A stretch of 64,000 nt of DNA from Achromobacter ruhlandii (GTDB lineage Bacteria; Pseudomonadota; Gammaproteobacteria; Burkholderiales; Burkholderiaceae_B). The notes under the pieces are model-generated. The model saw only the letters and a list, made by a program, of their open reading frames with translations, was not told the origin of the DNA and made no database searches. Position 1 is the first letter of the stretch; the number at the start of each line of letters is the position of its first letter. The DNA lies in the NCBI RefSeq assembly GCF_902859695.1, contig NZ_CADIJL010000031.1, positions 1 through 64,000 of the forward strand. The letters run 5' to 3'. Both the position numbers and the translations under genes were made by a program. Shown here in pieces: positions 26,418-36,409 of this stretch.

Positions 26418-27782
26418 TCAGGGCAGCAGGGCGCCCACCTTGCCGGCCCGCTCCAGGTCCCAGATCGCTTTGATCAGGCCGCGCAGCTCGGCCTCGGTGG
26501 CGGCGTCGGCATAGCGGCCAAGGCTCAGTGTCTTGGTTTCGATCTCGTCGCGCGACAGGGTGTTGCCGGGATCGCCCTTGGGTTCGTCGACGCGGCCGTG
26601 CAGCACGCGGCCGTCGCGCGTATGCACCGTGACCTTGCCGATCCAGCGCTGCGGATAGGCGCCGTCGACTTCCGGATCCAGTTCCATCGTGACCCGGCCT
26701 CGGAAGTCGGCCACCGCCGGATCGTCCAGCGCGGCGTCGAATTCCGGCAGGCCGGCGCGGCCCTGGCGCGCGATCAGGCCCAGCACCGTGCCCATCGAGA
26801 ACTTGGACTGGTGCACCGTGCGCGGATCAACCACCGGCCCCAGCACATCGATGGCGCCCTGGTGCACGTGCGCCACCACGCGCGCGATATCGCTTTCGGC
26901 CAGCTTGTGTTCGCGCAGCACCTGTTGCAGCGCGTCCGCCGCCGGATGGGTGTGCCGGCACGATGCATGGAACTTGAACGAGGTTTCGGCCAGCGCCCAG
27001 CGCGTGCCAAGGCGGTCGGTCAGGCGGGCCGGGTCGGCGTCGCTCGACATGCCGGCGGCCATGCCCTGCGGCCCTTCGAGGATGTGGCGCGCGCCGGTGA
27101 AACCTTCCTGCGCCAGATAGGCCGCGGCGATGCCGTTGGCGGCGGCGCGGGCGGTATGCAGTTGTTTGGAATCGGCGGCGTCGCGCAGGAATTCCCACAG
27201 GCCGGCGGCCTGGGTGCCGGCCGAGCCAAAGGCGTCCAGCATGGCGGCGGGCGACAGGCCCAGCAGGCGGCCGGTGGCCGCGGCGGCGGCCAGCGTGCCG
27301 GCGGTGCCGGTGGTATGGAAGATCTTGTAGTGCGAGCGGCCCAGGAATTCGCCGACGCGAATGCCGACCTCGTAGCCGGCCACGGCGGCCACCAGCAGGT
27401 CGCGGCCGGAACGGCCCAGCGCCTGGGCCACCGCCAGCACCGGCGGGAACACCACGGCCGCGGGGTGGAACACCGACCCGTTGTGCACGTCGTCCTGCTC
27501 GACCACGTGGGCGGCGGCGGCATTGACCATGGCGGCGAACACCGGCGAGGTGCGGCGCCGGTTGATCAGGATCTCGCTGGGGCCGTCCGCCGGCCCCATG
27601 GCGGCGGCGTAGCGGTCGATGGCCTGCACCGGGCGCGACGCGGCGCCCGCCAGGATCGAAGCCAGGCAGTCCAGCAACAGGTCTTCGGCGCGGCGCAGCA
27701 CCGGGGCGGGGATGTCCTCGAAGCGCAGGTTGGCGGCGAAGGCGGCGAGGGTGGCGCTGGGGTGGGAGGTGTCGGGGGTCAT
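26418..27782 (-). CDS. MmgE/PrpD family protein
   Basis: Protein of 454 residues with the all-helical domain and smaller alpha/beta lid of the MmgE/PrpD (2-methylcitrate dehydratase and cis-aconitate decarboxylase) fold. Recognisable pieces are RAEDLLLDCLASILAG, VVEQDDVHNGSVFHPAAVVFP with the conserved Asp/His pairs, and ETSFKFHASCRHTHPAADA. The ATG lies two bases after the stop of the acyl-CoA dehydrogenase gene, so the two are translationally coupled. Neither prpB nor prpC is nearby, so a methylcitrate-cycle role is unlikely; a dehydratase or isomerase step on a CoA-derived or organic acid substrate fits better. The substrate is unknown. Confidence 0.85.
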   Translation of the reverse strand: MTPDTSHPSATLAAFAANLRFEDIPAPVLRRAEDLLLDCLASILAGAASRPVQAIDRYAAAMGPADGPSEILINRRRTSPVFAAMVNAAAAHVVEQDDVHNGSVFHPAAVVFPPVLAVAQALGRSGRDLLVAAVAGYEVGIRVGEFLGRSHYKIFHTTGTAGTLAAAAATGRLLGLSPAAMLDAFGSAGTQAAGLWEFLRDAADSKQLHTARAAANGIAAAYLAQEGFTGARHILEGPQGMAAGMSSDADPARLTDRLGTRWALAETSFKFHASCRHTHPAADALQQVLREHKLAESDIARVVAHVHQGAIDVLGPVVDPRTVHQSKFSMGTVLGLIARQGRAGLPEFDAALDDPAVADFRGRVTMELDPEVDGAYPQRWIGKVTVHTRDGRVLHGRVDEPKGDPGNTLSRDEIETKTLSLGRYADAATEAELRGLIKAIWDLERAGKVGALLP

Positions 27783-27784
27783 GG

Positions 27785-28945
27785 TCAGAAGGAGCGCGGC
27801 AGGCCCAGGATGTGTTCGGCGACGTAGGACAGGATCAGGTTGGTCGAGATCGGCGCGACCTGATAGAGACGGGTCTCGCGGAACTTGCGCTCGACGTCGT
27901 ATTCGGTGGCGAAGCCGAAGCCGCCGTGGAACTGCAGGCAGGCGTTGGCGGCCTCCCAGGACGCGTCGGCGGCCAGCAGCTTGGCCATGTTGGCCTGCGC
28001 GCCGCAGGGCTCGTGGGCGTCGAACAGGCGGCAGGCCTCGTAGCGCATCAGGCTGGCGGCCTCGACGTTGATGTGGGCGCGGGCGATGGGGAACTGCACG
28101 CCCTGGTTCTGGCCGATGGGGCGGCCGAACACCATGCGCTCCTTGGCGTAGGCGGTGACCTTGTCGACGAACCAGTAGCCGTCGCCGATGCACTCGGCGG
28201 CGATCAGGGTGCGCTCGGCGTTCAGGCCGTCCAGGATGTACTTGAAACCCTTGCCTTCCTCGCCGATCAGGTTGTCGACCGGAATCTCCAGGTTGTCGAA
28301 GAACAGCTCGTTGGTCTCGTGGTTGACCATGTTGGGAATGGGGCGGATCGACATGCCGTGCTTGACCGCCTCGTGCAGGTCCACCAGGAAGATCGACATG
28401 CCCTCGGACTTGCGCGTGACCTGGTCCAGCGGCGTGGTGCGGGCCAGCAGGATCATCAGGTCGGAATGCTGCACCCGCGAGATCCAGACCTTCTGGCCGT
28501 TGATGACGTAGCGGTCGCCGCGGCGCACGGCGGTGGTCTTGATCTTGGTGGTGTCGGTGCCGGTGGTGGGCTCGGTCACGCCCATCGACTGCAGGCGCAG
28601 CTCGCCGGCGGCGATGCGCGGCAGGTATTCGCGCTTCTGCGCCTCGGAGCCGTGCCGCAGCAGGGTGCCCATGTTGTACATCTGGCCGTGGCAGGCGCCG
28701 GAGTTGCCGCCGCTGCGGTTGATTTCTTCCATGATGACCGAGGCTTCGGTCAGGCCCAGGCCGGAGCCGCCGTACTCCTGGGGAATCAGCGCCGCCAGCC
28801 AGCCGGCTTCGGTCAGGGCGCGCACGAAGGCGTCGGGGTAGCCGCGTTCTTCATCGACCTTGCGGAAATATTCGGCGGGGAATTGGGCGCACAGGTCGCG
28901 GACGGCTTCGCGGATGTCCTGGTAGGCGTGGGAGGCTTGAGGCAT
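27785..28945 (-). CDS. Acyl-CoA dehydrogenase
   Basis: FAD-dependent dehydrogenase of 386 residues, a standard length. Typical features are GWLAALIPQEYGGSGLGL, the FAD-contact segment MGVTEPTTGTDTTKIKTTA, WISRVQHSDLMILLART, and the C-terminal QFHGGFGFATEYDVERKFRE with the ADP-binding region. The usual catalytic Glu position near the C-terminus is not unambiguous by eye. It is the first gene of a two-gene unit with MmgE/PrpD, which suggests oxidation of an acyl-CoA followed by hydration or isomerisation. The ATG at 28945 gives a normal N-terminus; an upstream start at 29005 would add 20 residues without homology. No good ribosome site is seen. Confidence 0.87.
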   Translation of the reverse strand: MPQASHAYQDIREAVRDLCAQFPAEYFRKVDEERGYPDAFVRALTEAGWLAALIPQEYGGSGLGLTEASVIMEEINRSGGNSGACHGQMYNMGTLLRHGSEAQKREYLPRIAAGELRLQSMGVTEPTTGTDTTKIKTTAVRRGDRYVINGQKVWISRVQHSDLMILLARTTPLDQVTRKSEGMSIFLVDLHEAVKHGMSIRPIPNMVNHETNELFFDNLEIPVDNLIGEEGKGFKYILDGLNAERTLIAAECIGDGYWFVDKVTAYAKERMVFGRPIGQNQGVQFPIARAHINVEAASLMRYEACRLFDAHEPCGAQANMAKLLAADASWEAANACLQFHGGFGFATEYDVERKFRETRLYQVAPISTNLILSYVAEHILGLPRSF

Positions 28946-29172
28946 GGGGTGGGCTGCGATGTCGACAATGAAATGGAATTCGGGACAGGATCGAATGTGC
29001 CGCAAGGCGCCGCGCCTGCCAATTCACAATTCATTAATACCGGGTTCCTGTTCGCAAAAGCGCATTTGTGTGACGGCCGTTCGTCATGTGGCGGGCGGGG
29101 TTGTGTCAAGAAATTGCCAAACTGCATCTCCATAATCGCCGGGATACGCCTAGGTGGCGATGCAACAGACGG

Positions 29173-30888
29173 ATGGATATGCGGAAAAATCTCAGGGTGA
29201 CGACGGCGGTTTCCGCCATTCTCGCGGTGTTCGTGGCGCTGTTCGCGCTGGCGGCGGCGGCCGGCATCCATGTGCTGCGCGAGAACCGCGCCGACATCGA
29301 GGCGCTGGGCCGGGGCAGCATCGAGCGCGCCAGCGACCTGTCGGACATGACGAGCCGCCTGTTCCAGGCGCGCGCCGCGCTGACCGATGCCAAGACCGCC
29401 ATGGAGGGCGGGCTGGAAGAGGCCCGCGACCAGTCGCTGAACCACGCCGACGCGCTGCTCAAGCAGGCCGCCGCCAGCCTGGCGCGGCTGCGCGCCAATC
29501 CCGACACCAGCGCCGAGGGCGCGCCGTTGTTCGACCAGGCGCTGGCGGCCTATGCCGCTTTCGCCGACCAGACGCTGGCGCCCATGTTCAAGGCCATCAA
29601 GGGCTGGAACGGCATCGAGGTGAATCGATTGGTCGACAAGGTGTTGCCGGCATCCGGCTCGGCCTACGTGAAGCAGGCCGACGCCTACCAGGCCTACGCC
29701 CGCCAGCAGGGCCAGGCCGCGGTGGCCGGCGCCAGCCAGACCATGCAGCGCGTGACCGTGGTGGCCGCCGCGGTGCTGGGCTTCGTGCTGGTGCTGGCGG
29801 TACTGATCCGGCTGGGCTTTCGCCGCCGCATCCTGCGGCCGCTGAACGAGGCCGGCGCGCATTTCGACCGCATCGCCGACGGCGACCTGACCGGCCACAT
29901 CGCCGTCCATGGCGACAACGAGATCGGCGTGCTGTATTCGGCCATGCGCCGCATGCAGACCGGCCTGTCGGCGGCGGTGGCGTCGGTGCGCCATGGCGTC
30001 GAGGAGATCCATACGGGCTCGGGCGAGATCGCGGCCGGCGGCGCCGACATGTCGGACCGCACCGCGCGCCAGGCCGGCTCGCTGCAGGAAGCGGCGGCCA
30101 ACATGACGCAGCTGGCGCATACGGTGCAGATGACCGCCGGCAATGCCGACCTGGCCAGCCGCCAGGCGCTCAGCGCGACCCAGCTGGCCCGGCATGGCGG
30201 TCAGGCCGTGCAGGAGGTCGTGGCCAGCATGCAGGGTATTGCCGACAGCGCGCGCCGCATCGGTGAAATCGTGGGGGTGGTGGACAGCATCGCCTTCCAG
30301 ACCAACATCCTGGCATTGAATGCGGCGGTGGAAGCCGCGCGCGCCGGCGAGCAGGGCAAGGGCTTCGCGGTGGTGGCGGGAGAGGTGCGCTCGCTGGCCC
30401 AGCGCAGCGCCCAGGCGGCCAAGGAAATCAAGGGCTTGATCGAGGATTCGGCCGCGCGCGTCGAGGCCGGCGTGCGCCAGGTCAACCTGGCCGGCGACAC
30501 CATGCGCGACATGCTGGCCTCGGTCGATCGCGTGACTCAGATCGTGGCGGAAATCTCCAGCGCCACCGCCGAGCAGGCCGCCGGCATCGCCTCGGTCAAT
30601 GACGCCGTCGCCGATATCGAGCGCGCCACGCAGGAAAACGCCGCGATGGTGGAGCAGACCGCGGCCGCCGCCGCCGCGCTGGAACAGCAGGCCCAGGGCC
30701 TGCAGCGCGCGGTCTCGGTGTTCCAGATCGCCCCGGACGCGGCCGGGCAGCAGGTGTCAGGGGCCGAGTTGCGGCAGGGTGGCGCCGCGATAGCGCTCGC
30801 TCACCAGCGACAGGTTCCCATGCTTGACCTTGTGCTTGACATGGGCGGCGGCCGACGCGATGTCCTCCGGGCGGATGCGCTCGCATAG
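29173..30888 (+). CDS. Methyl-accepting chemotaxis protein
   Basis: Membrane chemoreceptor of 571 residues. TM1 (about 10-32, [20 protein letters not shown]) and TM2 (about 195-217) flank a four-helix periplasmic domain ([19 protein letters not shown]) of the Tar/4HB type. A HAMP domain follows ([22 protein letters not shown]), then the coiled signalling domain with the invariant hairpin tip [20 protein letters not shown] and [21 protein letters not shown]. There is no CheR/CheB-docking pentapeptide. The last 132 bases overlap the end of the convergent EAL gene; after VFQIAP the tail is atypical, so the receptor may have lost its original stop. The start is the ATG at 29173 or the one two codons later; the ligand is unknown. 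Confidence 0.9.
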   Translation: MDMRKNLRVTTAVSAILAVFVALFALAAAAGIHVLRENRADIEALGRGSIERASDLSDMTSRLFQARAALTDAKTAMEGGLEEARDQSLNHADALLKQAAASLARLRANPDTSAEGAPLFDQALAAYAAFADQTLAPMFKAIKGWNGIEVNRLVDKVLPASGSAYVKQADAYQAYARQQGQAAVAGASQTMQRVTVVAAAVLGFVLVLAVLIRLGFRRRILRPLNEAGAHFDRIADGDLTGHIAVHGDNEIGVLYSAMRRMQTGLSAAVASVRHGVEEIHTGSGEIAAGGADMSDRTARQAGSLQEAAANMTQLAHTVQMTAGNADLASRQALSATQLARHGGQAVQEVVASMQGIADSARRIGEIVGVVDSIAFQTNILALNAAVEAARAGEQGKGFAVVAGEVRSLAQRSAQAAKEIKGLIEDSAARVEAGVRQVNLAGDTMRDMLASVDRVTQIVAEISSATAEQAAGIASVNDAVADIERATQENAAMVEQTAAAAAALEQQAQGLQRAVSVFQIAPDAAGQQVSGAELRQGGAAIALAHQRQVPMLDLVLDMGGGRRDVLRADALA

Positions 30889-32613
30889 CGACGGGGTGAC
30901 GGTCAGCGCGCCGACTCCCAGCGTGACGAACGGGAAGAAGCGCGGCACGCCGTAGCGGTCCTCGGCCTCGATGCCGCCGTTGCGGCGGCCTTTGTCGTCG
31001 TACAGGTCAATGGCGCGCTCGTTGAACTCGGCGATGACGCGCTGGATGCGCTCGTTCCAGTCGGGGCTGCGCAGCAGCACCACGAAGTCGTCGCCGCCGA
31101 CGTGGCCGACGAAATCGCGCAGCGGATCGCAGTGGCGCTTGATGACGTCGGCGGTCAGCATGATCATGTCGTCGCCGCGCCAGTAGCCATAGACGTCGTT
31201 GAACGGCTTGAAGTTGTTCAGGTCGCCATAGCAGATGGTGAAATCGGCGGCGTCCTCCAGCAGCGTGGCGATGTGCCGGCTGATGGGAATGTTGCCCGGC
31301 AGCGAAGTCAGCGGGTTGGCGTAGCGCGCGGCCTCGATGCGCATCTCGGTCACCGACCGCACCAGCGTCTCGCCGGTGGCCAGGCCGTCGTAGCGGCCGT
31401 CGCGGGTGATGATGAGGCCGTCCATCAGGTAGCGCTGGTCTTCCGAGATCAACACGTGGCTCAACTGGTCGATCGACACGTCCAGGTCAACCAGCACCGG
31501 CTCGCCGTTCATGAAGGTCGAGCAGGCGTCGCGGCCGAACAGCTCGCGGGTGTAGCGCTGCGCATAGTGTTCAGAAAAATCGCGGCGATTGATGATGCCC
31601 ACCGGCCGGTTGTCGCCATCGACCACGGCCACCGCGTGCAGGCTCTTGTGTTCGATGAAGAGGCGGTGCACGTCGTCGTTGGTGTGCTTGTTCAGCAGCG
31701 CGGCCGGGGCCTCGACCCGCAGGCTGGCGGCGGTGCCGCCCGTCGAACGCTGCGACAGCGGGGCGGGCGCGCGCACCCGCAGCGAGTCGCGCAGCGGCGG
31801 GGTCAATTCGGTCAGCAGGGTTTCGTCGGGGCGCCCCAGCAGCCAGCCCTGGGCGTAGCGGATCTCCAGGTCGCGAACCACCGCCAGGTCCTCGGCGGTC
31901 TCGATGCCCTCGGCCACGATGGCCGTGCCCAGGTACTGCGCCACCTTGAGGATGGCGCGCACCATGTTCTGCTTGCGATCGTCGTGGCCGATGCCGTTGA
32001 AGAAGTAGCGGTCGATCTTGACCAGGTCGGGCTGCATCTCGGCCCACAGCTGCAGGTTCGAATTGCCGACGCCGTAGTCGTCCAGCGCGATGCGCATGCC
32101 GTATTCGCGCAGGCAGGCGAAGGCGCTGCCCAGCGTCGACATGTGTTCGGACAGCGGGTCCTGCTCGGTCAGCTCGACGATGATGTTGGACGGCGCCAGC
32201 GTGCAATCCTTGAGCAGCCGCAGCGGCATTTCGTCGCCCCACAGTGTCCAGTAGTGGATCAGCGCCGAACCCGACAGGTTCAGGAACAGCTTGCCGGCGG
32301 CCGCGTTCTGGTGGAAGCCCTGGGCGCCGGCGCGGAAGCTGGCCAGCTCCAGTTGCGGATGCAGGCCCTGGCGGCGGGCCTCGGCGAACAGGGCGTCGGG
32401 AAAGTGCAGGGAGGTATCGACCGGACCGCGGATCAGGCTCTCATGGCCGTAGATGCGGCTGTGCGACAGGTCGATCACCGGTTGAAAACGGGGGCGCAAC
32501 AGCCGCTCGCGCAGGATGCCCGCCAGGCTGACCGGGGCGGGCGCGGCGGCGCCGGTGGAGAGGGCAGGCGCGCTGGCCGCGACCGGCCGGGGCAAAGCGT
32601 GACGTGGGTTCAT
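30757..32613 (-). CDS. EAL-CBS-GGDEF domain protein (cyclic-di-GMP turnover or sensing)
   Basis: Cytosolic protein of 618 residues. The EAL domain (about 35-275) reads HESLIRG at the signature and retains NLS, VELTEQ, DDYGVG, KIDRYF, EGIET and QGWLLG, so metal and substrate ligands look present and phosphodiesterase activity is plausible. Two CBS motifs follow (about 300-425: [18 protein letters not shown] and [17 protein letters not shown]), which may bind a nucleotide. The C-terminal GGDEF domain (about 440-600) has GGDDF in place of GGDEF and no RxxD inhibitory site, so cyclase activity is uncertain. It is monocistronic and convergent with the chemoreceptor, overlapping it by 132 bases. 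Its role in lifestyle control is inferred. Confidence 0.9.
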   Translation of the reverse strand: MNPRHALPRPVAASAPALSTGAAAPAPVSLAGILRERLLRPRFQPVIDLSHSRIYGHESLIRGPVDTSLHFPDALFAEARRQGLHPQLELASFRAGAQGFHQNAAAGKLFLNLSGSALIHYWTLWGDEMPLRLLKDCTLAPSNIIVELTEQDPLSEHMSTLGSAFACLREYGMRIALDDYGVGNSNLQLWAEMQPDLVKIDRYFFNGIGHDDRKQNMVRAILKVAQYLGTAIVAEGIETAEDLAVVRDLEIRYAQGWLLGRPDETLLTELTPPLRDSLRVRAPAPLSQRSTGGTAASLRVEAPAALLNKHTNDDVHRLFIEHKSLHAVAVVDGDNRPVGIINRRDFSEHYAQRYTRELFGRDACSTFMNGEPVLVDLDVSIDQLSHVLISEDQRYLMDGLIITRDGRYDGLATGETLVRSVTEMRIEAARYANPLTSLPGNIPISRHIATLLEDAADFTICYGDLNNFKPFNDVYGYWRGDDMIMLTADVIKRHCDPLRDFVGHVGGDDFVVLLRSPDWNERIQRVIAEFNERAIDLYDDKGRRNGGIEAEDRYGVPRFFPFVTLGVGALTVTPSLCERIRPEDIASAAAHVKHKVKHGNLSLVSERYRGATLPQLGP

Positions 32614-32740
32614 CGCCGGAGCGTTCAGATACGATCAGTGACAAGATTGATCATATTGACAATGAAATATGTCGGTGTTGTTTCGCGCCCCGCGGCCGTT
32701 GCGCCCCGGCATCGGCGCCGCGCCCTATACAATTTGCGCC

Positions 32741-33364
32741 ATGACCTCCCCCAAGATTCCCGATTCCCTGCGCCGCGTCGTGCTGGCCTCCAACAACCCC
32801 GGCAAGCTGCGCGAGTTTTCCGCCTTGTTCGCGCCGCTCGGCATCGAGCTGGTGCCTCAGGGCGAACTCGGCGTGCCCGAGGCCGAGGAGCCTCACGTTA
32901 CGTTCGTCGAAAATGCCTTGACCAAGGCGCGCCACGCCAGCCGCCTGACCGGTCTGCCGGCGCTGGCCGATGATTCCGGGCTGTGCGTGGCCGCGCTGGA
33001 CGGCGCGCCGGGCGTGTATTCGGCCCGTTACGCCAAGATGCATGGCGGCGAAAAATCCGACCAGGCCAACAACACGCTGCTGGTCCGCAACCTGGCCACG
33101 GCCAGCGATCGCAGCGCCTGCTACGTGGCGGTGCTGGCGCTGGTGCGCGGCGAGAATGACCCGCGTCCCCTGATCGGCGAGGGCCTGTGGCAGGGCGAGA
33201 TCATCGATCAGCCGGAAGGCGCCAACGGCTTCGGCTACGATCCGCACTTCTACCTGCCCGACCAGGGCTTGACGGCCGCCGCGCTCGAGCCGGAGGAAAA
33301 GAACCGCATCAGCCATCGCGCCCGCGCCTTGCGCGAACTGTTGAGCAAGCTGAACCAGGCCTGA
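32741..33364 (+). CDS. rdgB: dITP/XTP pyrophosphatase (RdgB/HAM1)
   Basis: Nucleotide-pool sanitising enzyme of 207 residues that converts dITP, XTP and ITP to monophosphates. The motif VLASNNPGKLREF at the N-terminus, FVENALTKARHAS, LADDSGLCV, GVYSARYA and the EGANGFGYDPHF loop are all present. The ATG at 32741 begins a normal-length protein; there is no clear ribosome site, and a TATACAAT element (32726-32733) ends only seven bases before the ATG, so the message might be leaderless. It is followed 36 bases later by hemW. Confidence 0.95.
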   Translation: MTSPKIPDSLRRVVLASNNPGKLREFSALFAPLGIELVPQGELGVPEAEEPHVTFVENALTKARHASRLTGLPALADDSGLCVAALDGAPGVYSARYAKMHGGEKSDQANNTLLVRNLATASDRSACYVAVLALVRGENDPRPLIGEGLWQGEIIDQPEGANGFGYDPHFYLPDQGLTAAALEPEEKNRISHRARALRELLSKLNQA

Positions 33365-33400
33365 CCCGGGGCGCGCCCGCGCCGCCTCCAGGAACACCGA

Positions 33401-34624
33401 ATGTCCATCACCATCCCCATCCGCTCCGAAATGGGCGCGGCCCGCTCGCGCCTGGTGACGCCGGCCGGCGCCACCCTGACCAGCCTGCCGCCGCTGTCGG
33501 TCTACGTGCACGTGCCGTGGTGCGTGCGCAAGTGCCCGTACTGTGATTTCAATTCGCACGCGGCGCCCGGCGGCGAGATTCCCGAACGCGCCTACCTGGA
33601 CGCGTTGCGCAGCGACCTGGAACAGGCGCTGCCGTCGATCTGGGGCCGGCAGGTGGTCTCGGTGTTCATCGGCGGCGGCACCCCCAGCCTGTTGTCGGCC
33701 GCCGGCCTGGACGAACTGCTGGCGATGCTGCGCGCCTGTCTGAACGTGTGGCCCGACGCGGAAATCACCATGGAGGCCAACCCCGGCACCGCCGAGGCCG
33801 ACCGGTTCCGCGACTACGCCGCCAGTGGCGTGACGCGCTTTTCGCTGGGCATCCAGAGTTTCGACGACGCCCAATTGAAGAAGCTGGGCCGCATCCACGA
33901 CTCGGCCCAGGCCCGCGCGGCCATCGAGATGGCCCAGCGCGCCGCGCCACGGGTCAACCTGGACATGATGTTCGCGCTGCCGGGCCAGACCCTGGACGCG
34001 TGCGTGGCCGACCTGCGCCAGGCCGTCGGCTTCGGCACCGAGCACCTGTCGCTCTATCACCTGACGATGGAGCCCAACACGGTATTCGCCAAGTTCCCGC
34101 CCGAGGACCTGCCCGACGACGACACCAGCGCCGCCATGCAGGACGCGGTCGAGGCCGAGCTGGCGGCCGCCGGCCTGGCGCGCTACGAGGTCTCGGCCTA
34201 CGCCCGGCCGGGCGCGCGCTGCCGCCACAACCTGAACTATTGGGAGTTCGGCGACTACCTCGGCCTGGGGCCGGGCGCGCACGGCAAACTGTCGTTCCAT
34301 GACCGCATCGTGCGCGAGGCGCGCTTGCGTAGCCCGGAATCCTGGATGCGCGCGGCCGCCGCCCGCGACGGCAGCCACCTGGCCGAGAGCCGCCAGGTCG
34401 GCCCGGACGAGCTGCCGTTCGAGTTCATGCTCAATGCCCTGCGCCTGAAGGACGGGGTGGCCACCACCTTGTTCAACGAGCGCACCGGCTTGTCGCTGGC
34501 CGCCATTGCGCACCAATTGGAGGCAGCGTCCGGCAAGGGCCTGCTGGACGCCGATCCCACCCGGTTGCGGGCCACGCCCCTGGGCTGGCGCTTCCTGAAT
34601 GACCTGCAGGAAATGTTCCTGTAG
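33401..34624 (+). CDS. hemW: HemW, radical SAM haem chaperone
   Basis: Radical SAM protein of 407 residues related to oxygen-independent coproporphyrinogen oxidase HemN but of the HemW branch. The cluster motif CVRKCPYC occupies Cys41, Cys45 and Cys48, and the next residues are DF, as in HemW. The SAM-binding segment VFIGGGTPSLLS, the RFSLGIQSFDDAQLKKLGR block and the C-terminal HNLNYWEFGDYLGLGPGAH are typical. HemW proteins insert haem into respiratory proteins rather than oxidising coproporphyrinogen. It follows rdgB, an arrangement found widely in proteobacteria, and is ended by a hairpin that also overlaps an NtrC-type site. Confidence 0.93.
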   Translation: MSITIPIRSEMGAARSRLVTPAGATLTSLPPLSVYVHVPWCVRKCPYCDFNSHAAPGGEIPERAYLDALRSDLEQALPSIWGRQVVSVFIGGGTPSLLSAAGLDELLAMLRACLNVWPDAEITMEANPGTAEADRFRDYAASGVTRFSLGIQSFDDAQLKKLGRIHDSAQARAAIEMAQRAAPRVNLDMMFALPGQTLDACVADLRQAVGFGTEHLSLYHLTMEPNTVFAKFPPEDLPDDDTSAAMQDAVEAELAAAGLARYEVSAYARPGARCRHNLNYWEFGDYLGLGPGAHGKLSFHDRIVREARLRSPESWMRAAAARDGSHLAESRQVGPDELPFEFMLNALRLKDGVATTLFNERTGLSLAAIAHQLEAASGKGLLDADPTRLRATPLGWRFLNDLQEMFL

Positions 34625-34630
34625 CAATAA

Positions 34631-34680
34631 AGCACCATGATGGGGCATTCATGCCCCATCTTTTGCACCAGATTGGTGCT
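34631..34680 (+). promoter_or_regulatory. Two NtrC-type binding sites upstream of glnA
   Basis: GCACC-N5-GGTGC (34665-34679) is a perfect NtrC dyad, and GCACC-N5-GGGGC (34632-34646) differs at one position. Their centres are 33 bases apart, about three helical turns, so two dimers would lie on the same face. They sit roughly 60-110 bases upstream of the sigma-54 element, a normal enhancer distance. The left site overlaps the hemW terminator. Confidence 0.88.
34639..34664 (+). terminator. Intrinsic terminator of hemW
   Basis: GATGGGGCAT-TC-ATGCCCCATC followed by TTTT, 15 bases after the hemW stop. The left arm contains the right half of the left NtrC-type site. Confidence 0.85.
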
Positions 34681-34732
34681 ACATTTTCCCATCGACTTGC
34701 CTCTGCCCCCGGGCAATCCCGGGGGTGAAACC

Positions 34733-34749
34733 TGGCACGCTTATTGCTT
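34733..34749 (+). promoter_or_regulatory. Sigma-54 promoter of glnA
   Basis: TGGCACGCTTATTGCTT matches the -24/-12 consensus TGGCACG-N4-TTGCW exactly, with GG at 34734-34735 and GC at 34746-34747. The predicted start is near 34759, giving a leader of about 50 bases to the glnA ATG. Confidence 0.93.
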
Positions 34750-34808
34750 CCCTCTTTTATGCCAGTCGAGCGGCACAGCCCTCGACCCTTTTATCTAATG
34801 GAGATGAC

Positions 34809-36221
34809 ATGGCAAGCCCGAAAGACGTCCTGAAACAGATCGCCGACAACGAAGTCAAATTCGTGGATTTCCGCTTTACCGATACGGTTGGCCGCGAGCA
34901 CCACGTGTCGGTGCCCACTTCCGCTATCGATGAAGACAAGCTGGAAAGCGGGCAGGCTTTCGACGGTTCGTCGATCCCGGGCTGGAAGGGCATCGAAGCC
35001 TCCGACATGCTGCTCATCCCCGACCTGTCGACCGCCAACCTGGATCCGTTCCGCGAAGAGCCGACCCTGATCCTGTCGTGCGACGTGGTCGAACCGTCGG
35101 ACCTGAAGGGCTATGACCGCGACCCGCGTTCGCTGGCCAAGCGCGCCGAAGCCTACCTGAAGGCCTCGGGCCTGGGCGACACCGCCTACTTCGGTCCGGA
35201 ACCCGAATTCTTCGTGTTCGACGGCGTGACCTGGAACACCGACATGTCGGGCACCTTCGTCAAGATCAAGTCGGAAGAGGCCTCCTGGTCCACCGGCCTG
35301 GAATTCGAAGGCGGCAACACCGGCCACCGTCCCGCGGTCAAGGGCGGCTACTTCCCCGTTCCTCCGGTCGACTCGTTCCAGGACATGCGTTCGGAAATGT
35401 GCCTGCTGATGGAACAGATGGGCGTGCCGGTCGAAGTGCACCACCATGAAGTGGCCGGCGCCGGCCAGCTGGAAATCGGCACCAAGTTCAGCACCCTGGT
35501 GCAACGCGCCGACTGGACCCAGATCGTCAAGTACATCGTGCACAACGTGGCCCATGCCTACGGCAAGACCGCCACCTTCATGCCCAAGCCCGTCGTCGGC
35601 GACAACGGTTCCGGCATGCACGTGCACCAGTCGATCTGGAAGGACGGCCAGAACCTGTTCGCGGGCAATGGCTACGCCGGCCTGTCGGAATTCGCGCTGT
35701 ACTACATCGGCGGCATCATCAAGCACGCCCGCGCCCTGAACGCCATCACCAACCCGGGCACCAACTCGTACAAGCGCCTGGTCCCGCACTACGAAGCCCC
35801 GGTCAAGCTGGCCTACTCGGCCCGCAACCGTTCGGCCTCGATCCGCATCCCGTACGTGGGCAACCCGAAGGGCCGCCGCGTCGAAGCGCGCTTCCCGGAC
35901 CCCCTGGCCAACCCGTACCTGGCCTTCTCGGCCCTGATGATGGCCGGCCTGGACGGCGTGCAGAACAAGATTCACCCCGGCGATCCGGCCGACAAGAATC
36001 TGTACGACCTGCCGCCGGAAGAAGACGCCAAGATCCCGACCGTGTGCTCCTCGCTGGAGCAGGCGCTGGAAGCGCTGGACAACGACCGCGAGTTCCTGAC
36101 CCGTGGCGGCGTGTTCAGCAACGACATGCTCAACGCCTACATCGACCTGAAGATGGCCGATGTGAACCGTCTGCGCATGACCACGCACCCGGTCGAATTC
36201 GACATGTACTACAGCCTCTGA
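34809..36221 (+). CDS. glnA: Glutamine synthetase, type I
   Basis: Dodecameric GSI enzyme of 470 residues that makes glutamine from glutamate, ammonia and ATP. Present are the beta-grasp start ([21 protein letters not shown]), [17 protein letters not shown], the metal-site pattern [24 protein letters not shown], the [18 protein letters not shown] loop and NLYDLPPEE, whose Tyr is the site for adenylylation by GlnE. GGAG at 34800-34803 precedes the ATG at 34809. It is transcribed from a sigma-54 promoter with NtrC sites, and ntrB-ntrC lie downstream on the same strand, forming the usual nitrogen-control unit. Confidence 0.98.
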   Translation: MASPKDVLKQIADNEVKFVDFRFTDTVGREHHVSVPTSAIDEDKLESGQAFDGSSIPGWKGIEASDMLLIPDLSTANLDPFREEPTLILSCDVVEPSDLKGYDRDPRSLAKRAEAYLKASGLGDTAYFGPEPEFFVFDGVTWNTDMSGTFVKIKSEEASWSTGLEFEGGNTGHRPAVKGGYFPVPPVDSFQDMRSEMCLLMEQMGVPVEVHHHEVAGAGQLEIGTKFSTLVQRADWTQIVKYIVHNVAHAYGKTATFMPKPVVGDNGSGMHVHQSIWKDGQNLFAGNGYAGLSEFALYYIGGIIKHARALNAITNPGTNSYKRLVPHYEAPVKLAYSARNRSASIRIPYVGNPKGRRVEARFPDPLANPYLAFSALMMAGLDGVQNKIHPGDPADKNLYDLPPEEDAKIPTVCSSLEQALEALDNDREFLTRGGVFSNDMLNAYIDLKMADVNRLRMTTHPVEFDMYYSL

Positions 36222-36313
36222 TCCCAGGGGCCGTGGCTGGGGGAGCGCGATGATGTAGGCAGAAACCAGGGCCGACACCACGCGCACCGCCAGGTCGCCG
36301 ACCGACAGCCTGT

Positions 36314-36336
36314 CCCGCCGGCCCCGCGCCGGCGGG
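36314..36336 (+). terminator. Hairpin between glnA and ntrB
   Basis: CCCGCCGGC-CCCGC-GCCGGCGGG in the 188-base gap after glnA. It has no T-run; it could act as a partial terminator that lowers ntrBC expression relative to glnA or protect the glnA message end. Confidence 0.45.
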
Positions 36337-36409
36337 CAGGGCAGCGCGCACAAGCGCCACCGGACCGGTGTGCCGATTTCCCCCTTGTAGTCATTCGGGT
36401 ACGTTGAAA

